A stretch of DNA of 64,000 bases, taken from Actinokineospora fastidiosa. GTDB lineage: Bacteria; Actinomycetota; Actinomycetes; Mycobacteriales; Pseudonocardiaceae. The notes beneath the pieces are model-generated. The model searched no databases. It had not been told where the DNA came from and saw only the letters and a list, made by a program, of their open reading frames with translations. Position 1 is the stretch's first letter, and the number at the start of each line of letters is the position of its first letter. Made by a program: the position numbers and the translations under genes. Shown here piece by piece: positions 7,761 to 18,073 of this stretch. The stretch lies in NCBI RefSeq assembly GCF_014648415.1, contig NZ_BMRB01000003.1, positions 372,001 through 436,000 on the forward strand, given 5' to 3'.

Positions 7761-8797
7761 CGGCCCGCCACCTCCCGGCAGCGCCACTCCAGGTAGCCCA
7801 CGAACATCCAGAAGTCCTTGAACCGCTCGTTGTGCGTCTGCCCGTGGTGGTACCGGTAGTAGATCTGCTGCATGATCACCGCGAGCCGGAACAGGCCGAA
7901 CACCTCGTAGAACGCCCAGTTGGCCGGGCGCAGGCCGGAGGCGGCGCAGTAGTGGTCGACCAGTTCCGCGCGGGTCAGCATGCCGGGCACGTGGGTGGGC
8001 TGGCGGCGGGCCTGCTGGAAGACGGCGTCGTCGCCGGGCTCGATCCAGTACGCGACCGCGCCGCCGAGGTCCATCAGCGGGTCGCCGAGGGTGGACATCT
8101 CCCAGTCGAGGACGCCGACGATGTCCAGGGCGTCGTCGAGCACGACGTTGTCGAAGCGCCAGTCGTTGTGGATGACGACCGTGGCCACGTCGTCGGGCTG
8201 GTGCTCGGCGAGCCAGGCCATGACCGACTCGAAGTCGGGCACGTTCTCCGTGCGGGCGGCGCGGTAGCGCGTGGACCAGCCGCTCACCTGCCTGCCGACG
8301 TAGCCCGCGCCTTTGCCCAGGTCGGCAAGGCCCGCCGCGGCCGGGTCGACCCGGTGCAGGTCCACCAGCCGGTCGAACAGGGCCGTCGACAGCTTCCGCG
8401 CCCCGGCCTCGTCCAACGCCATCCCCGGCGGCAGCTCGCCGCGCAGGATCGTGCCCGGGATGCGCTCCATGACGTAGAAGTCCGAGCCCAGGACGGCGTG
8501 GTCGTCGCAGAACCCGATCACCGTCGGCACGTACGGGTACACCGGCTTGAGCCCACGCTGCACGCGGTACTCGCGGCGCATGTCGTGCGCCGACGCGGCC
8601 TTGCGGCCCACCGGCGGGCGGCGCAGGATCAGCTCCCGGCCGGGATAGGTCAGCAGGTACGTCAGGTTCGACGCCCCGCCGGGGAACTGCCGCACCGACG
8701 GCGTCCCGTCCAGCTCCACAATGGACTTCAACCAGCTGTCGACCGCGGCGACGTCGAAGCTGTCCTCGCCGCGGACCGAACCGGGCTCGTCCCTCAC
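7757..8797 (-). CDS. APH-fold phosphotransferase of the ACAD10/11-LvaA type
   Basis: A 346-residue kinase with small-lobe GGASNLTYLLTYPGRELILR, catalytic VIHNDWRFDNVVLDD, and metal-binding VLDWEMSTLGDPLMDLG. The LDWE-STLGDPL-DL motif marks the subgroup fused to acyl-CoA dehydrogenase in ACAD10/ACAD11 and separate as LvaA in Pseudomonas. These phosphorylate the 4-hydroxyl of 4-hydroxyacyl-CoA so that an ACAD can eliminate phosphate. The matching ACAD is four genes upstream on the same message. GTG at 8797 overlaps the upstream SDR stop (GTGA). Substrate assignment here is by family and context. Confidence 0.88.
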   Translation of the reverse strand: MRDEPGSVRGEDSFDVAAVDSWLKSIVELDGTPSVRQFPGGASNLTYLLTYPGRELILRRPPVGRKAASAHDMRREYRVQRGLKPVYPYVPTVIGFCDDHAVLGSDFYVMERIPGTILRGELPPGMALDEAGARKLSTALFDRLVDLHRVDPAAAGLADLGKGAGYVGRQVSGWSTRYRAARTENVPDFESVMAWLAEHQPDDVATVVIHNDWRFDNVVLDDALDIVGVLDWEMSTLGDPLMDLGGAVAYWIEPGDDAVFQQARRQPTHVPGMLTRAELVDHYCAASGLRPANWAFYEVFGLFRLAVIMQQIYYRYHHGQTHNERFKDFWMFVGYLEWRCREVAGR

Positions 8798-9543
8798 GAC
8801 ATCCTCGCCACGACGCCCAGCGGCAGGTGCCGCATCGCGAAGCCCAGCACGCTCCACGGCCACCGGGGCACGCACGCGCTGCCGGTCTCGCTCTCGATCG
8901 CCTTCACCATCGCGGTCACGCCGGTCCTGGTGTCGACCATGAGCGGGGTCTTGGCCACGCGCTCGTTCATCTCCGAGCGGATGTAGCCGGGGTGGATGGT
9001 GGTGACCTTGATCGGCGTGCGGGCCACGTCGGCGCGGATGCCCTCGGCGAGCGCGGAGACGCCCGCCTTGGTTGCCGCGTAGGTCGTCAGGTTGCGCGGC
9101 ATGCCCCGCATGGCGCTCATCGACGAGATCATCACCAGGTGGCCCGCGTTCTGCGCGCGCAGGATCTCCATGGCGGCCTCGCATTGGGCGAGCGCGGCGA
9201 CGAAGTTGGTCTCGGCGGTCTGCTTGTTGGCCGCGAAGTAGCCCGTGCCGATCGGCTGGCCCTTGCCCAGTCCGGCGTTCACGATCACCCGGTCGAGCGA
9301 GCCGAGGTCGTCGCGGAACTCGCCGAACACCTTGAACACCGCGTCGTGGTCGTTGACGTCCAGCGCGCGCACGCTGACCGTGATGCCGGGGTTCGCCGCG
9401 GTGATCTCGGCCTTGAGCCCGTCGAGGTTCTCCACCCGGCGCGCCGCGAGCGCGAGGTTGCGGCCGCGCGCGGCGAACTGGCGGGCCATCTCCGCGCCGA
9501 GGCCGGAGCTGGCTCCCGTGATCAGGATGTTCTTGCGCGTCAT
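8794..9543 (-). CDS. SDR family oxidoreductase
   Basis: A 249-residue classical short-chain dehydrogenase. The cofactor motif TGASSGLGAEMA is at residues 9-20, NAGLG replaces NNAG, the catalytic Ser is in MISSMSAM and YxxxK is in TYAATKAG. The C-terminus (RWPWSVLGFAMRHLP) is hydrophobic, typical of membrane-associated lipid SDRs. The basic residues after strand 2 (ALAARRVENLD) suggest NADP preference. The ATG at 9543 shares one base with the upstream SDR stop (TGATG). It lies inside the ACAD operon, so oxidation or reduction of a hydroxy/keto-acyl intermediate is likely. Confidence 0.9.
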   Translation of the reverse strand: MTRKNILITGASSGLGAEMARQFAARGRNLALAARRVENLDGLKAEITAANPGITVSVRALDVNDHDAVFKVFGEFRDDLGSLDRVIVNAGLGKGQPIGTGYFAANKQTAETNFVAALAQCEAAMEILRAQNAGHLVMISSMSAMRGMPRNLTTYAATKAGVSALAEGIRADVARTPIKVTTIHPGYIRSEMNERVAKTPLMVDTRTGVTAMVKAIESETGSACVPRWPWSVLGFAMRHLPLGVVARMS

Positions 9544-10327
9544 CACTTCTCCATGGCGGGCCGGATGCGGGCCCAGTACTTGGCGACTTGGCGGTCGACG
9601 ACCCCGGGCAGCAGCCGCTTGAGCCGGTGGGCGCGGCGGCCGTCGCGGTGGGTGTGCACCAGGAACCGGCGGGCGGCGACGCCCGCGATCACCCGCGCGG
9701 CCACGTCGTCTGCGGTGACCGTGGCCGAGGCCATCAGCTTCCGGCTGAGCCTGAGCGCGGCCGGGTCCGGGGTGCGCAGCCGGTCGTTGAGGTTGGTCTG
9801 GAAGAAACCCGGGCACACGACGGTGGTCGTGATCCCGTACGGGCGCAGCTCGTGGCGCAGGGTCTCCGAGAGCGCGAGCACGCCCGCCTTGGTGACGTTG
9901 TAGGACGCCATGCCGGGCAGGTTCATGATGGCCGCGAGCGAGGCGATGTTGACCAGGTGGCCCGCGCCCGCCTCCTTGAACACCGGGATGAACTCGGCGC
10001 AGCCGCGGACGACGCCGCGCACGTTGATGTCCCAGATCCAGTCCCAGTCGGCGAGCGGGATGCGCTCCATGCGCCCGCCCGACCCGACGCCCGCGTTGTT
10101 GACCAGCACGTCGAGCCCGCCCCAGTGCTCGGCGCACCACTCGCGGGCGGCGGCCCAGTCGTCGGTGGTGACGTCGAGGGCGCGGTGCTCGGCAACGATC
10201 CCGTCCGCGACCGCCTTCGCCGCGTCACCGTCCACATCGGTCACCAGGACCTGATCGCCCCGGGCGGCGAACCCGCGGGCCAGCGCCGCGCCGAGGCCGG
10301 AGCCCGCGCCGGTGACCAGGACCCGGC

Positions 10328-10331
<4 letters not shown>
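9543..10331 (-). CDS. SDR family oxidoreductase
   Basis: A 262-residue classical SDR with cofactor motif [21 protein letters not shown], catalytic Ser in NIASLAAIM and YNVTKAG as YxxxK. The DVDGD stretch after strand 2 carries an Asp, which favours NAD. C-terminal residues about 210-260 are basic and hydrophobic ([21 protein letters not shown]), suggesting membrane association. The GTG at 10331 overlaps the ACAD stop (GTGA). It differs from its downstream neighbour enough to be an ancient paralogue with a separate step in the pathway. Confidence 0.9.
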
Positions 10332-11527
<1,196 letters not shown>

Positions 11528-11554
11528 GGCGGCCTCCCGACCGGACGACTGCTA

Positions 11555-11600
11555 TTGAACACTGCTCGACAAGGTACCCTCCTTATCGAGCAGCGCTCAA
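11555..11600. promoter_or_regulatory. Long inverted repeat, TetR operator between ACAD and TetR genes
   Basis: Two 20-base arms (11555-11574 and 11581-11600) match at 17 of 20 positions when one is reverse-complemented, separated by TACCCT. The shared core is CTGCTCGA-y-AAGG, flanked by TTGA at the outer ends. It occupies most of the 86-base gap between the divergent ACAD and TetR genes, so the TetR protein probably binds it and represses both directions. The arms are long enough to hold two overlapping dimer sites. Confidence 0.8.
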
Positions 11601-11613
11601 CAGCAGGAGGACC

Positions 11614-12195
11614 ATGGACCAGGTGACGCGGCCCACCCGGACCCGGCGCACCGCCGAGGACCGCCGCCGCCAGCTGATCGGCATCGGCCTGCGCATGCTG
11701 ACCACCCGGCCGATCCACGACATCACCGTCGACGACGTGGCGGCGCAGGCCGGGATCGCGCGCAGCCTGCTGTTCCACTACTTCCCCACCAAGCAGGACT
11801 TCTACGTCGAGGTCGTGCGCGCGGCGGGCCGCCGCATGCTGCGCGCGACCCGGGTCGACCCGGACGCGCCCGGTCCGCAGCGGCTGCGCGCGATCGTGGA
11901 GGGCTACATCGCCTTCCTGACCCGGCGGCGCTCGCAGTACGTGGGCCTGTTCCGCGCGGGCGGCCAGGGCGACTGGGTGCGCGCGGTGCACGACGAGACC
12001 CAGACGGCCCTGACCGAGCGCACCCTGGACGCGCTGGGCCTCGCCGAGCCGGACGAGGTCACCGAACTCGCGGTGCGCGCCTGGTGGGCGTTCACCGAGG
12101 AGCTGACCATCGAGTGGACCGGCCGCGGCCGCACCGACCACGACGCGCTGGTGGAGCTGCTGTTGTCCACTCTGGATGGCCTCGTCCGCCGCTGA
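11614..12195 (+). CDS. TetR/AcrR family transcriptional regulator
   Basis: A 193-residue regulator. The N-terminal helix-turn-helix (about residues 20-65) includes ITVDDVAAQAGIARSLLFHY and FPTKQDFYVEVV, the canonical TetR motif; the C-terminal domain is the variable ligand-binding part. GCAGGAGGACC precedes the ATG. The gene is divergent from the ACAD operon with a long palindrome between them, so it very likely autoregulates and controls that operon, with an acyl-CoA as the probable ligand. Confidence 0.93.
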   Translation: MDQVTRPTRTRRTAEDRRRQLIGIGLRMLTTRPIHDITVDDVAAQAGIARSLLFHYFPTKQDFYVEVVRAAGRRMLRATRVDPDAPGPQRLRAIVEGYIAFLTRRRSQYVGLFRAGGQGDWVRAVHDETQTALTERTLDALGLAEPDEVTELAVRAWWAFTEELTIEWTGRGRTDHDALVELLLSTLDGLVRR

Positions 12196-12226
12196 CCGCT
12201 TAACCGTCCGTCGGCGGCTTCGCGGC

Positions 12227-13822
12227 TCAGCCGAGTTCGGTGAGCTGCTTGCGCATGAGCTTTCCGGTGGCGTTGCGGGGGAGTTCGTCGAGGAAGACGA
12301 CGTCGCGGGGGACCTTGAAGCGGGCCAGGTTGGCCTTGACGTGCTCGCGCAGGTCGTCGGCGGTGACCGTGGCGGGGTTGTCCACGACGACGTAGGCCTT
12401 GAGGCGTTGGCCGAACTGCTCGTCGGTGACGCCGAGGACGGCCGCCTCGACCACGCCGGGGTACTCGACCAGCAGGTTCTCGATCTCGGCCGGGAAGACG
12501 TTCTCGCCGCCGGAGACGATCATGTCGTCGTCGCGGCCGTCGATGAACAGCCTGCCCTCGGCGTCGAAGTGGCCGATGTCGCCGCTGGAGAGCAGGCCGT
12601 CGATCATGTCCTTGGTGCGGCCGTCGGTGTACCCGGCGAAGCTGAGGCCGCTGCCGACGAACACCCGGCCGGTGACGTGCGGCTCGCTGATCGGCTTGCC
12701 GTCGTTGTCGTAGAGCACGACCCGGCAGCCCACGGGCGGCTTGCCCACGGTGCCCGGGGCGGCCTTCCAGTCCTCCGGCGTGGCCACGGTGGCGACGGCG
12801 ACCTCGGTGGACCCGTACAGGTTGTGGATGACGTCGCCGAACGCCTTCGTGGCGCGGTTGCCCAGCTCGGGGGAGAGCGCCGAGCCCGCGGTGAAGAGGA
12901 TGCGCAGCGAGGACGTGTCGTACTTGGCCAGGACCTCCGGGCCGAGGTCGAGGACGCGCTGCAGCATCGTCGGGACCAGCACGACGGCGGTGGCCCTGTT
13001 GGCGGCGATGTCGGCCAGCATCGTCTCCGGGTCGAACTTGCGCCGCAGCACGACGCAGGACCCGAGGGCGAACGACAGGATGAACTGCGACAGCCCGGTC
13101 GCGTGGAACAGCGGCGCGCCGAGGACCGTGCACTCCCCCGCGCGCAGCGGCACCCGGTCGAGGAACTGGGCGGCGGCCAGCGGGGAGCGGACCTGGCGGG
13201 GCGCGCCCTTGGGGGTGCCGGTGGTCCCGCTGGTCAGCAGCACCATGCCGCCGGGCTCGGCGGGCGCGGGCAGCGGCTTGTCGTCGGCCTCGGCGATCAG
13301 CTGCTCCAGCGTCGTGCCGCCCTCGCCCCAGGACAGGAACCGCGGAACGGACACCGCCTCGGCGAGGTCGGCGAACTCCTCGTCGTGCACGAAGACGGTC
13401 ACGCCCTCGCGCTCGGCCACGTCGATCAGCTGCGGGCGGGCGAAGCCGGTGTTCATGAGCAGCAGCCGGGCGCCGATCTTGCCCGCGGCCAGCATGGTCT
13501 CGACGGCCCCTCGGTGATCGCGCGCGAGCAGGGCGACCACGGACTTGTCGGTGACACCCCGCTGCTGGAGCGCGCGGGCGAGCGCGTTGGAGCGGGTGTC
13601 GAGCTCGTGGAAGGTCAGCGGGCCGCGCTCGTCGACCAGCCCGACGGCGGTCTTGTCCCTGGTCGCGGCCACCTGCGCGGCCCCGGCGATCGGCCCGAGC
13701 CTGCGCACGGCGAGCGCGGACTTGAGCACGTGGTCAGGACGCGACAGCGGCACGAGCCCGGCCCTGCGCATCACGTCGACGCTGCGCACCGCCACCTTGG
13801 CCTTGGTGAGGATCTCGGACAC
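12227..13822 (-). CDS. Long-chain acyl-CoA synthetase / fatty-acid CoA ligase
   Basis: A 531-residue ANL-superfamily enzyme that activates a carboxylic acid through an acyl-adenylate to acyl-CoA. Core motifs are intact: A3 LLTSGTTGTPKGAPR, A5 NLYGSTEVA, A7 SSGDIGHFDAEGRLF, A8 GRDDDMIVSGGENVFPAEIE and A10 LPRNATGKLMRK with the catalytic Lys. Two adjacent GTGs lie behind GGGGAGG; the second (13822) is used. The gene converges on the TetR gene, with 31 bases between stops. A palindrome sits just upstream of the start. It probably supplies CoA substrate to the neighbouring ACAD operon. Confidence 0.92.
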   Translation of the reverse strand: MSEILTKAKVAVRSVDVMRRAGLVPLSRPDHVLKSALAVRRLGPIAGAAQVAATRDKTAVGLVDERGPLTFHELDTRSNALARALQQRGVTDKSVVALLARDHRGAVETMLAAGKIGARLLLMNTGFARPQLIDVAEREGVTVFVHDEEFADLAEAVSVPRFLSWGEGGTTLEQLIAEADDKPLPAPAEPGGMVLLTSGTTGTPKGAPRQVRSPLAAAQFLDRVPLRAGECTVLGAPLFHATGLSQFILSFALGSCVVLRRKFDPETMLADIAANRATAVVLVPTMLQRVLDLGPEVLAKYDTSSLRILFTAGSALSPELGNRATKAFGDVIHNLYGSTEVAVATVATPEDWKAAPGTVGKPPVGCRVVLYDNDGKPISEPHVTGRVFVGSGLSFAGYTDGRTKDMIDGLLSSGDIGHFDAEGRLFIDGRDDDMIVSGGENVFPAEIENLLVEYPGVVEAAVLGVTDEQFGQRLKAYVVVDNPATVTADDLREHVKANLARFKVPRDVVFLDELPRNATGKLMRKQLTELG

Positions 13823-13836
13823 CACGCCTCCCCGGC

Positions 13837-13854
13837 TGTTACTGATGGGTAACA
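13837..13854. promoter_or_regulatory. Palindrome upstream of fatty-acid CoA ligase
   Basis: TGTTAC-tgatgg-GTAACA is a perfect 6-base inverted repeat with a 6-base spacer, ending 14 bases upstream of the ligase start. The position overlaps the expected promoter or leader, so a repressor site is likely. The TTACT/GGTAA form resembles TetR-family fatty-acid operators in actinobacteria, but it differs from the palindrome in front of the ACAD operon, suggesting a second regulator. Confidence 0.5.
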
Positions 13855-14034
13855 CCGTGCCCCAGGCCCCTCGGCCCCGTCAACCACGCGTCCGGGAACT
13901 CGTCGCGGGGGGCGCAAAACGGGACGCACGGGACACTGGGGGAGAGCAAGATCCGGCCCGTGCGGGGAGACGGCGCCGGGTCCCGCTGACCGAAAGTGAG
14001 GCAGGCTGTCGGTCCCCGGCGGCAGAATCACCTC

Positions 14035-15666
14035 GTGCTGGTCGCGGTGGTACCCACGGGGGACGGTCGGGGCAGGGCCCGCGTGCTGGGCTCCGCCACG
14101 ACCGTCGAGACCGACGACCTCGCCGGGTGGATGGCAGGCATGGAGGCCGAGGGGCCGCGGTGGATCGTGCCCTCGGCCGAGGAGCTGTACCCGGCGCTGC
14201 TCGAGCGCGGGGTCCGGCTGGGCCGGTGCCACGACCTCGGGCTGGTCGAGGCGCTGCTGCTCGCCTTCGCCGAGACGCCGAGGCGGCCGAGGAACCTGGC
14301 GGCGGCGTGGGCCCGGCTGCGGGGCGGGCCGGAGCCCGCCGACCCCCGGCCGATCGCCAAGGGCGAGCAGCCGACGCTGTTCGAGCCCGACCGAGGGACC
14401 ACGCCCGCCGGGGTCGACGTGCTGGACGCCATCGAGGCCGTCCACACCGACCAGGAGCGGCGCATCGCCGCGACCGCGCATCCCGAGCGGCTGCGGCTGC
14501 TGGCGGCAGCGGAGTCCGCCGGGGCGCTGGCCGCTGCCGAGATGACCCACCACGGGCTGCCCTGGCGGGCCGACATCCACGCCGAGCTGCTGGTCACCGC
14601 GTTGGGCCCGCGGCCATCGCCCGGGGGGCGGCCCGCGAAGCTGGCGGCGCTGGCCGACCGGATCACCGCGGCGTTCCACGGCCGGGCGGTCAACCCGGAC
14701 GCGCCCGCGAGCATCGTGGCCGCGTTCGCCAGGGAGGGCATCGAGATCCCGTCGGCGCGGGCGTGGGTGCTGCGGGAGGTCGACCACCCGGCCGTCGAGC
14801 CGCTGCTGGAGTACAAGGAGCTGGCGCGGCTGTACGTCGCGCACGGGTGGTCGTGGCTGGAGAGCTGGGTCGACGGCGGGCGGTTCCGCCCGGAGTACGT
14901 CGTCGGCGGCGTGGTCTCCGGGCGGTGGGCGACGCGCGGCGGAGCGGCATTGCAACTGCCCAAGCTGCTGCGGACGGCCGTGCGCGCCGATCCCGGCTGG
15001 TCGCTGGTGGTCGCCGACGCCGCCCAGCTGGAGCCGCGCGTGCTCGGCGCGCTGGCCGAGGACCAGCGGTTCGCCGAGGTGTCGGCGTCGGTCGACCTCT
15101 ACACCAGCCTCGCCGCGGACGCCTTCGGCGGCGACCGGGGCCGGGCGAAGATCGCCATGCTCTCGGCGATGTACGGCGGCACCAGCGGCGAGGCCGGACC
15201 GCTGCTCGCCGTGCTGCGCAAACGCTTCCCGCGCGCGGTCGACTACGTCGAGCACGCTGCCCGCGCCGGGGAGCAGGGCCGGGTCGTGCGCTCGCGCCTG
15301 GGCCGCACCAGCCCGCCGCCGAGCGAGGCGTGGCGCGAGCTGACGTCCACCGACGAGACCGCGGGCCGCAGGGCCGCCCGCGACTGGGGGCGGTTCACCC
15401 GCAACTTCGTCGTGCAGGCCAGCGCGGCGGACTGGGCGCTGACGATGCTCGCCGCGCTGCGCCGCCGTCTGGCCGCGAGCGAGGCGGCGATCGTCTTCTT
15501 CCAGCACGACGAGGTCATCGTGCACTGCCCGGCCGCCGACGCCCCCGCCGTCGCCGCCGAGTTCGACGCGGCCGCCGCCGAGGCCACCGGCCTGGTCTTC
15601 GGGCAGACACCCGTGCGCTTCCCGCTCCAGGCAACCATCGTGGACTGCTACGCCGACGCCAAGTGA
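14035..15666 (+). CDS. Family-A DNA polymerase-like protein (bifunctional 3'-5' exonuclease/polymerase type)
   Basis: A 543-residue stand-alone relative of the PolA Klenow region, common in actinobacteria. Motif A is VVADAAQLEPRVLGALAED (about residue 327, with the first Asp kept and the usual SQIELR altered). Motif B is RAKIAMLSAMYGG (about 370) and motif C FFQHDEVIVH (about 490) keeps the HDE triad. The N-terminal third replaces the proofreading domain. The start is uncertain: GTG at 14035 (VLVAVVPTGDG) fits homologues and has CAGAAT seven bases upstream as a leaderless -10; a GTG at 13996 is also in frame. It probably works in repair, but its biological role is unproven. Confidence 0.85.
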   Translation: MLVAVVPTGDGRGRARVLGSATTVETDDLAGWMAGMEAEGPRWIVPSAEELYPALLERGVRLGRCHDLGLVEALLLAFAETPRRPRNLAAAWARLRGGPEPADPRPIAKGEQPTLFEPDRGTTPAGVDVLDAIEAVHTDQERRIAATAHPERLRLLAAAESAGALAAAEMTHHGLPWRADIHAELLVTALGPRPSPGGRPAKLAALADRITAAFHGRAVNPDAPASIVAAFAREGIEIPSARAWVLREVDHPAVEPLLEYKELARLYVAHGWSWLESWVDGGRFRPEYVVGGVVSGRWATRGGAALQLPKLLRTAVRADPGWSLVVADAAQLEPRVLGALAEDQRFAEVSASVDLYTSLAADAFGGDRGRAKIAMLSAMYGGTSGEAGPLLAVLRKRFPRAVDYVEHAARAGEQGRVVRSRLGRTSPPPSEAWRELTSTDETAGRRAARDWGRFTRNFVVQASAADWALTMLAALRRRLAASEAAIVFFQHDEVIVHCPAADAPAVAAEFDAAAAEATGLVFGQTPVRFPLQATIVDCYADAK

Positions 15667-15681
15667 TGGCACGATTGATCA

Positions 15682-16383
15682 ATGACGGGCAAGGTCCGGA
15701 ACTCCACCAGCGTCGGCGGCAACGCCTCGGGCATCTTCACCCAGGCGGGTGGCAACGTCCGCATCTCCTTCGGCAGCCCGTGGCTGCCGTACGCGGTGGT
15801 GATCGCCGTGATCGCCCTCGGCGCGGCGCTGGTGCTCGCCCTGGTCGGCGACGAGCCCGCCGCGCCCGCGGGGCAGTCCCAGCCGCCGCCCGTCCCGGCC
15901 ACCGCCGCGCCGACGACCACCGCGGCTGCCGTCGAGCCCACCACGACGGCAGCCGACCCGCGGCCCACCACCGAGACCACCGCCGCCGAACCGGCCACCG
16001 GGTTCCGGCGCGTGTACTCGCAGGTCTGGGCCGTGCAGCAGGTGAACGTCGATGTCATCCCGCCGAGTCCGGGCAGCGGGTCGGCGGTCTTCACCCTCGA
16101 CTACCTCCCCGGCGTCGGCGGCGCCCCCACCCGCGCGGACCTCTACGCGGGCTCGAACATGTACCAGCGGCAGCGGACGCTGGCGGAGTGGCGCGGCGCG
16201 GGTGTGCCCGACGGCGAGCAGTGCCAGGACGCGATCCGGCGGTTCGGCACCGCGCGGCTGTCCCTGGCCGAGGGCGGCGTCTACTGCGCGGAGAGCCCGC
16301 GCGGCCGGATCGTGGTGCTCAGCGACGTCGAGTTCCACGAGAGGGACGCGTTCGCCCTGCTCACCGTCTGGGCCCGGAACTAG
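15682..16383 (+). CDS. Single-pass membrane protein with amyloid-signalling-like N-terminus
   Basis: A 233-residue protein with three parts. Residues 7-31 read [18 protein letters not shown] then NVRISFG, a Gly/Asn-rich pattern around Q-A-G that resembles the RHIM-like/PP amyloid motifs of actinobacterial NLR-associated proteins. A transmembrane segment follows (about 35-56, [18 protein letters not shown]). Next is a Thr/Pro/Ala linker and a C-terminal extracytoplasmic domain (about 105-233) with cysteines in [12 protein letters not shown] and [12 protein letters not shown] know no family for the outer domain. The ATG lies 16 bases after the polymerase-like gene stop, so the two may be co-transcribed. 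Confidence 0.65.
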   Translation: MTGKVRNSTSVGGNASGIFTQAGGNVRISFGSPWLPYAVVIAVIALGAALVLALVGDEPAAPAGQSQPPPVPATAAPTTTAAAVEPTTTAADPRPTTETTAAEPATGFRRVYSQVWAVQQVNVDVIPPSPGSGSAVFTLDYLPGVGGAPTRADLYAGSNMYQRQRTLAEWRGAGVPDGEQCQDAIRRFGTARLSLAEGGVYCAESPRGRIVVLSDVEFHERDAFALLTVWARN

Positions 16384-16432
16384 CGCACAAACCTTCAAGA
16401 CCGCGCCCGCTCCGCTGAGTACAACGCCGGGT

Positions 16433-17299
16433 GTGGAGACTGTGGGATTCATCGGACTGGGTGTCATGGGCTCGCCCATGGCCGTCAACCTCGCGCGATC
16501 CGGCACCCCGGTGGTCGTGTGGAACCGCACCCCCGCCAAGTGCGCACCCGCGCTGGCGGCGGGCGCCGAGCAGGGCGAGAGCGTGGCCGCGGTGTTCGAC
16601 CGCGCCGAGATCGTGTTCCTGATGCTGGCCGACGAGGCCGCCGTCGACGCCGTGCTCGACCGCGGCGGCCCGGCGTTCGGGCCGAGGGTGCGCGGGCGGG
16701 TCGTCGTGCAGATGGGGACGCTCGCGGCCACCTACTCGCAGGCGCTCGAAGCCGACATCGCCGCGGCGGGCGGGGACTACGTGGAGGCGCCGGTCTCCGG
16801 GTCCAAGGGGCCCGCCGAGAGCGCGACGCTGGTGGGCATGGTCGCAGGCAGCGCGGCGGAGCGGGTGCGGCCGCTGATGGCGGCGATGTGCTCGCGGGTG
16901 GTCGACTGCGGCGCCGTCCCGGGCGCTCTGCTGATGAAGTTCGCGGTCAACCTGCACCTGATCACGCTGGCCACCGGGCTCGCCGAGGCGTTCCACTTCG
17001 CCGAGGAGCACGGCCTGGACACCGTGCGGCTGGCGGAGATCCTCGACAACGGGCCGATGTCGTCGGCGCTGTCGCGGGCCAAGACCGCCAAGCTGGTCGC
17101 CGGGGACCTCGCCGTGCAGGCCGCGTGCGCGGACGTCCTCAAGAACAACCAGCTCATCGCGGGCGCCGCCCGCGCCAACGGCACGGCGTCACCGCTGCTG
17201 GACGCCTGCCACGCGCTGTTCACCGAGACCGTGGCGCTCGGCCACGGCAAGTCCGACATGATCGCGGTGATCCACGCCCTGCGCGAGCGAACCGGATGA
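16433..17299 (+). CDS. NAD(P)-dependent oxidoreductase, HIBADH family
   Basis: A 288-residue beta-hydroxyacid dehydrogenase. The N-terminal Rossmann motif is [18 protein letters not shown] and NRTPAKC suggests NADP. Substrate motif [13 protein letters not shown] and catalytic Lys region [12 protein letters not shown] are typical, the latter matching the GxxxKxxxN signature. This places it near glyoxylate/succinic-semialdehyde reductases or imine reductases. GTG at 16433 has TACAAC seven bases upstream, consistent with leaderless transcription. Its 3' end overlaps the convergent AraC gene by 111 bases. Confidence 0.88.
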   Translation: METVGFIGLGVMGSPMAVNLARSGTPVVVWNRTPAKCAPALAAGAEQGESVAAVFDRAEIVFLMLADEAAVDAVLDRGGPAFGPRVRGRVVVQMGTLAATYSQALEADIAAAGGDYVEAPVSGSKGPAESATLVGMVAGSAAERVRPLMAAMCSRVVDCGAVPGALLMKFAVNLHLITLATGLAEAFHFAEEHGLDTVRLAEILDNGPMSSALSRAKTAKLVAGDLAVQAACADVLKNNQLIAGAARANGTASPLLDACHALFTETVALGHGKSDMIAVIHALRERTG

Positions 17300-18073
17300 C
17301 CGCCACGCCGCCGGGGTGAGGCCGAAGGCGCCCTTGAACATGCGCGTCAGGTGCGCCTGGTCGGCGAACCCGGCGGCCACCGCCACCTCGCTCAGCGGCC
17401 GTCCCGCGCGGATCAGCCCGCGGGCGATGTCGAGCCTGCGCAGCGTCCGGAACCGGGTGGGGCTGGTGCCGAACGCGGCCCGGAACTGGCGGGCCATCGA
17501 CCACCGGTCGCACCCGGCGACCCGCTCCAGCTCGGCGACGCTGTGCGGGACGGTCGGGTCGTCGATCAGCAGCGACCGCACGCGGGTCATCGCGGCGATG
17601 TCGATGGCGGCGCGGCCGCGGCGGGGCGCGGCGTGCGCGCGGAGCAGGTCGGCGATCGCCGTGGTCAGCTCGACGGCGGCGAGGTCGTCGAGCGGGTCGT
17701 CGATGTCGGCGAGGCGGGCGGTCATGATCGGGTCGGCGCGGCTGACCACCGGGTCGGCCACGAACGGCAACGGCGCGCCGCCGAGCGCGGACTGCACCAG
17801 GGCGGGGTCGAGGTAGAAGATCCGGTAGCGGAAGCCCGCGTCGGTCCCGGCAGCGCCGTCGTGCGGCTCGTCGGGGTGCAGGATGTGCCACTCCCCCGGC
17901 AGGCACTGCCGCCGCTCGCCGCGGAAGCGGAAGGTCTGCACGCCCGAGAGCGTCATCCCGATGGCGTAGGTGTCGTGGCGGTGGGTGGAGAAGGCTGCGC
18001 CCAGCAGGGACGCCTCGAACCGCTCGATGCCCTCGGCCCCGCCGCCGAAGCGGAGCCTGAACCCGGCCTCCAT
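17189..18073 (-). CDS. AraC family transcriptional regulator
   Basis: A 294-residue regulator. The N-terminal cupin-like domain contains [18 protein letters not shown] and [14 protein letters not shown]. The C-terminal double HTH has [19 protein letters not shown] and [20 protein letters not shown], ending FGLTPAAWR at about residue 255. About 37 further residues run antisense through the convergent HIBADH gene; AraC proteins normally end soon after the PAAWR motif, so the natural stop may have been lost. The ATG at 18073 shares one base with the upstream flavoenzyme stop (TGATG), so both are translationally coupled. Confidence 0.88.
   Translation of the reverse strand: MEAGFRLRFGGGAEGIERFEASLLGAAFSTHRHDTYAIGMTLSGVQTFRFRGERRQCLPGEWHILHPDEPHDGAAGTDAGFRYRIFYLDPALVQSALGGAPLPFVADPVVSRADPIMTARLADIDDPLDDLAAVELTTAIADLLRAHAAPRRGRAAIDIAAMTRVRSLLIDDPTVPHSVAELERVAGCDRWSMARQFRAAFGTSPTRFRTLRRLDIARGLIRAGRPLSEVAVAAGFADQAHLTRMFKGAFGLTPAAWRSSGSLAQGVDHRDHVGLAVAERHGLGEQRVAGVQQR

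Noticed and set aside
8794-10140. 448-residue ORF as one fused SDR protein
   Set aside because: The N-terminal half is an out-of-frame reading of the upstream SDR; the real gene starts at the ATG at 9543 with its own cofactor motif.
13545-16418. 957-residue plus-strand ORF
   Set aside because: Out of frame with the polymerase-like and membrane genes and antisense to the CoA ligase; low-complexity Arg/Gly.
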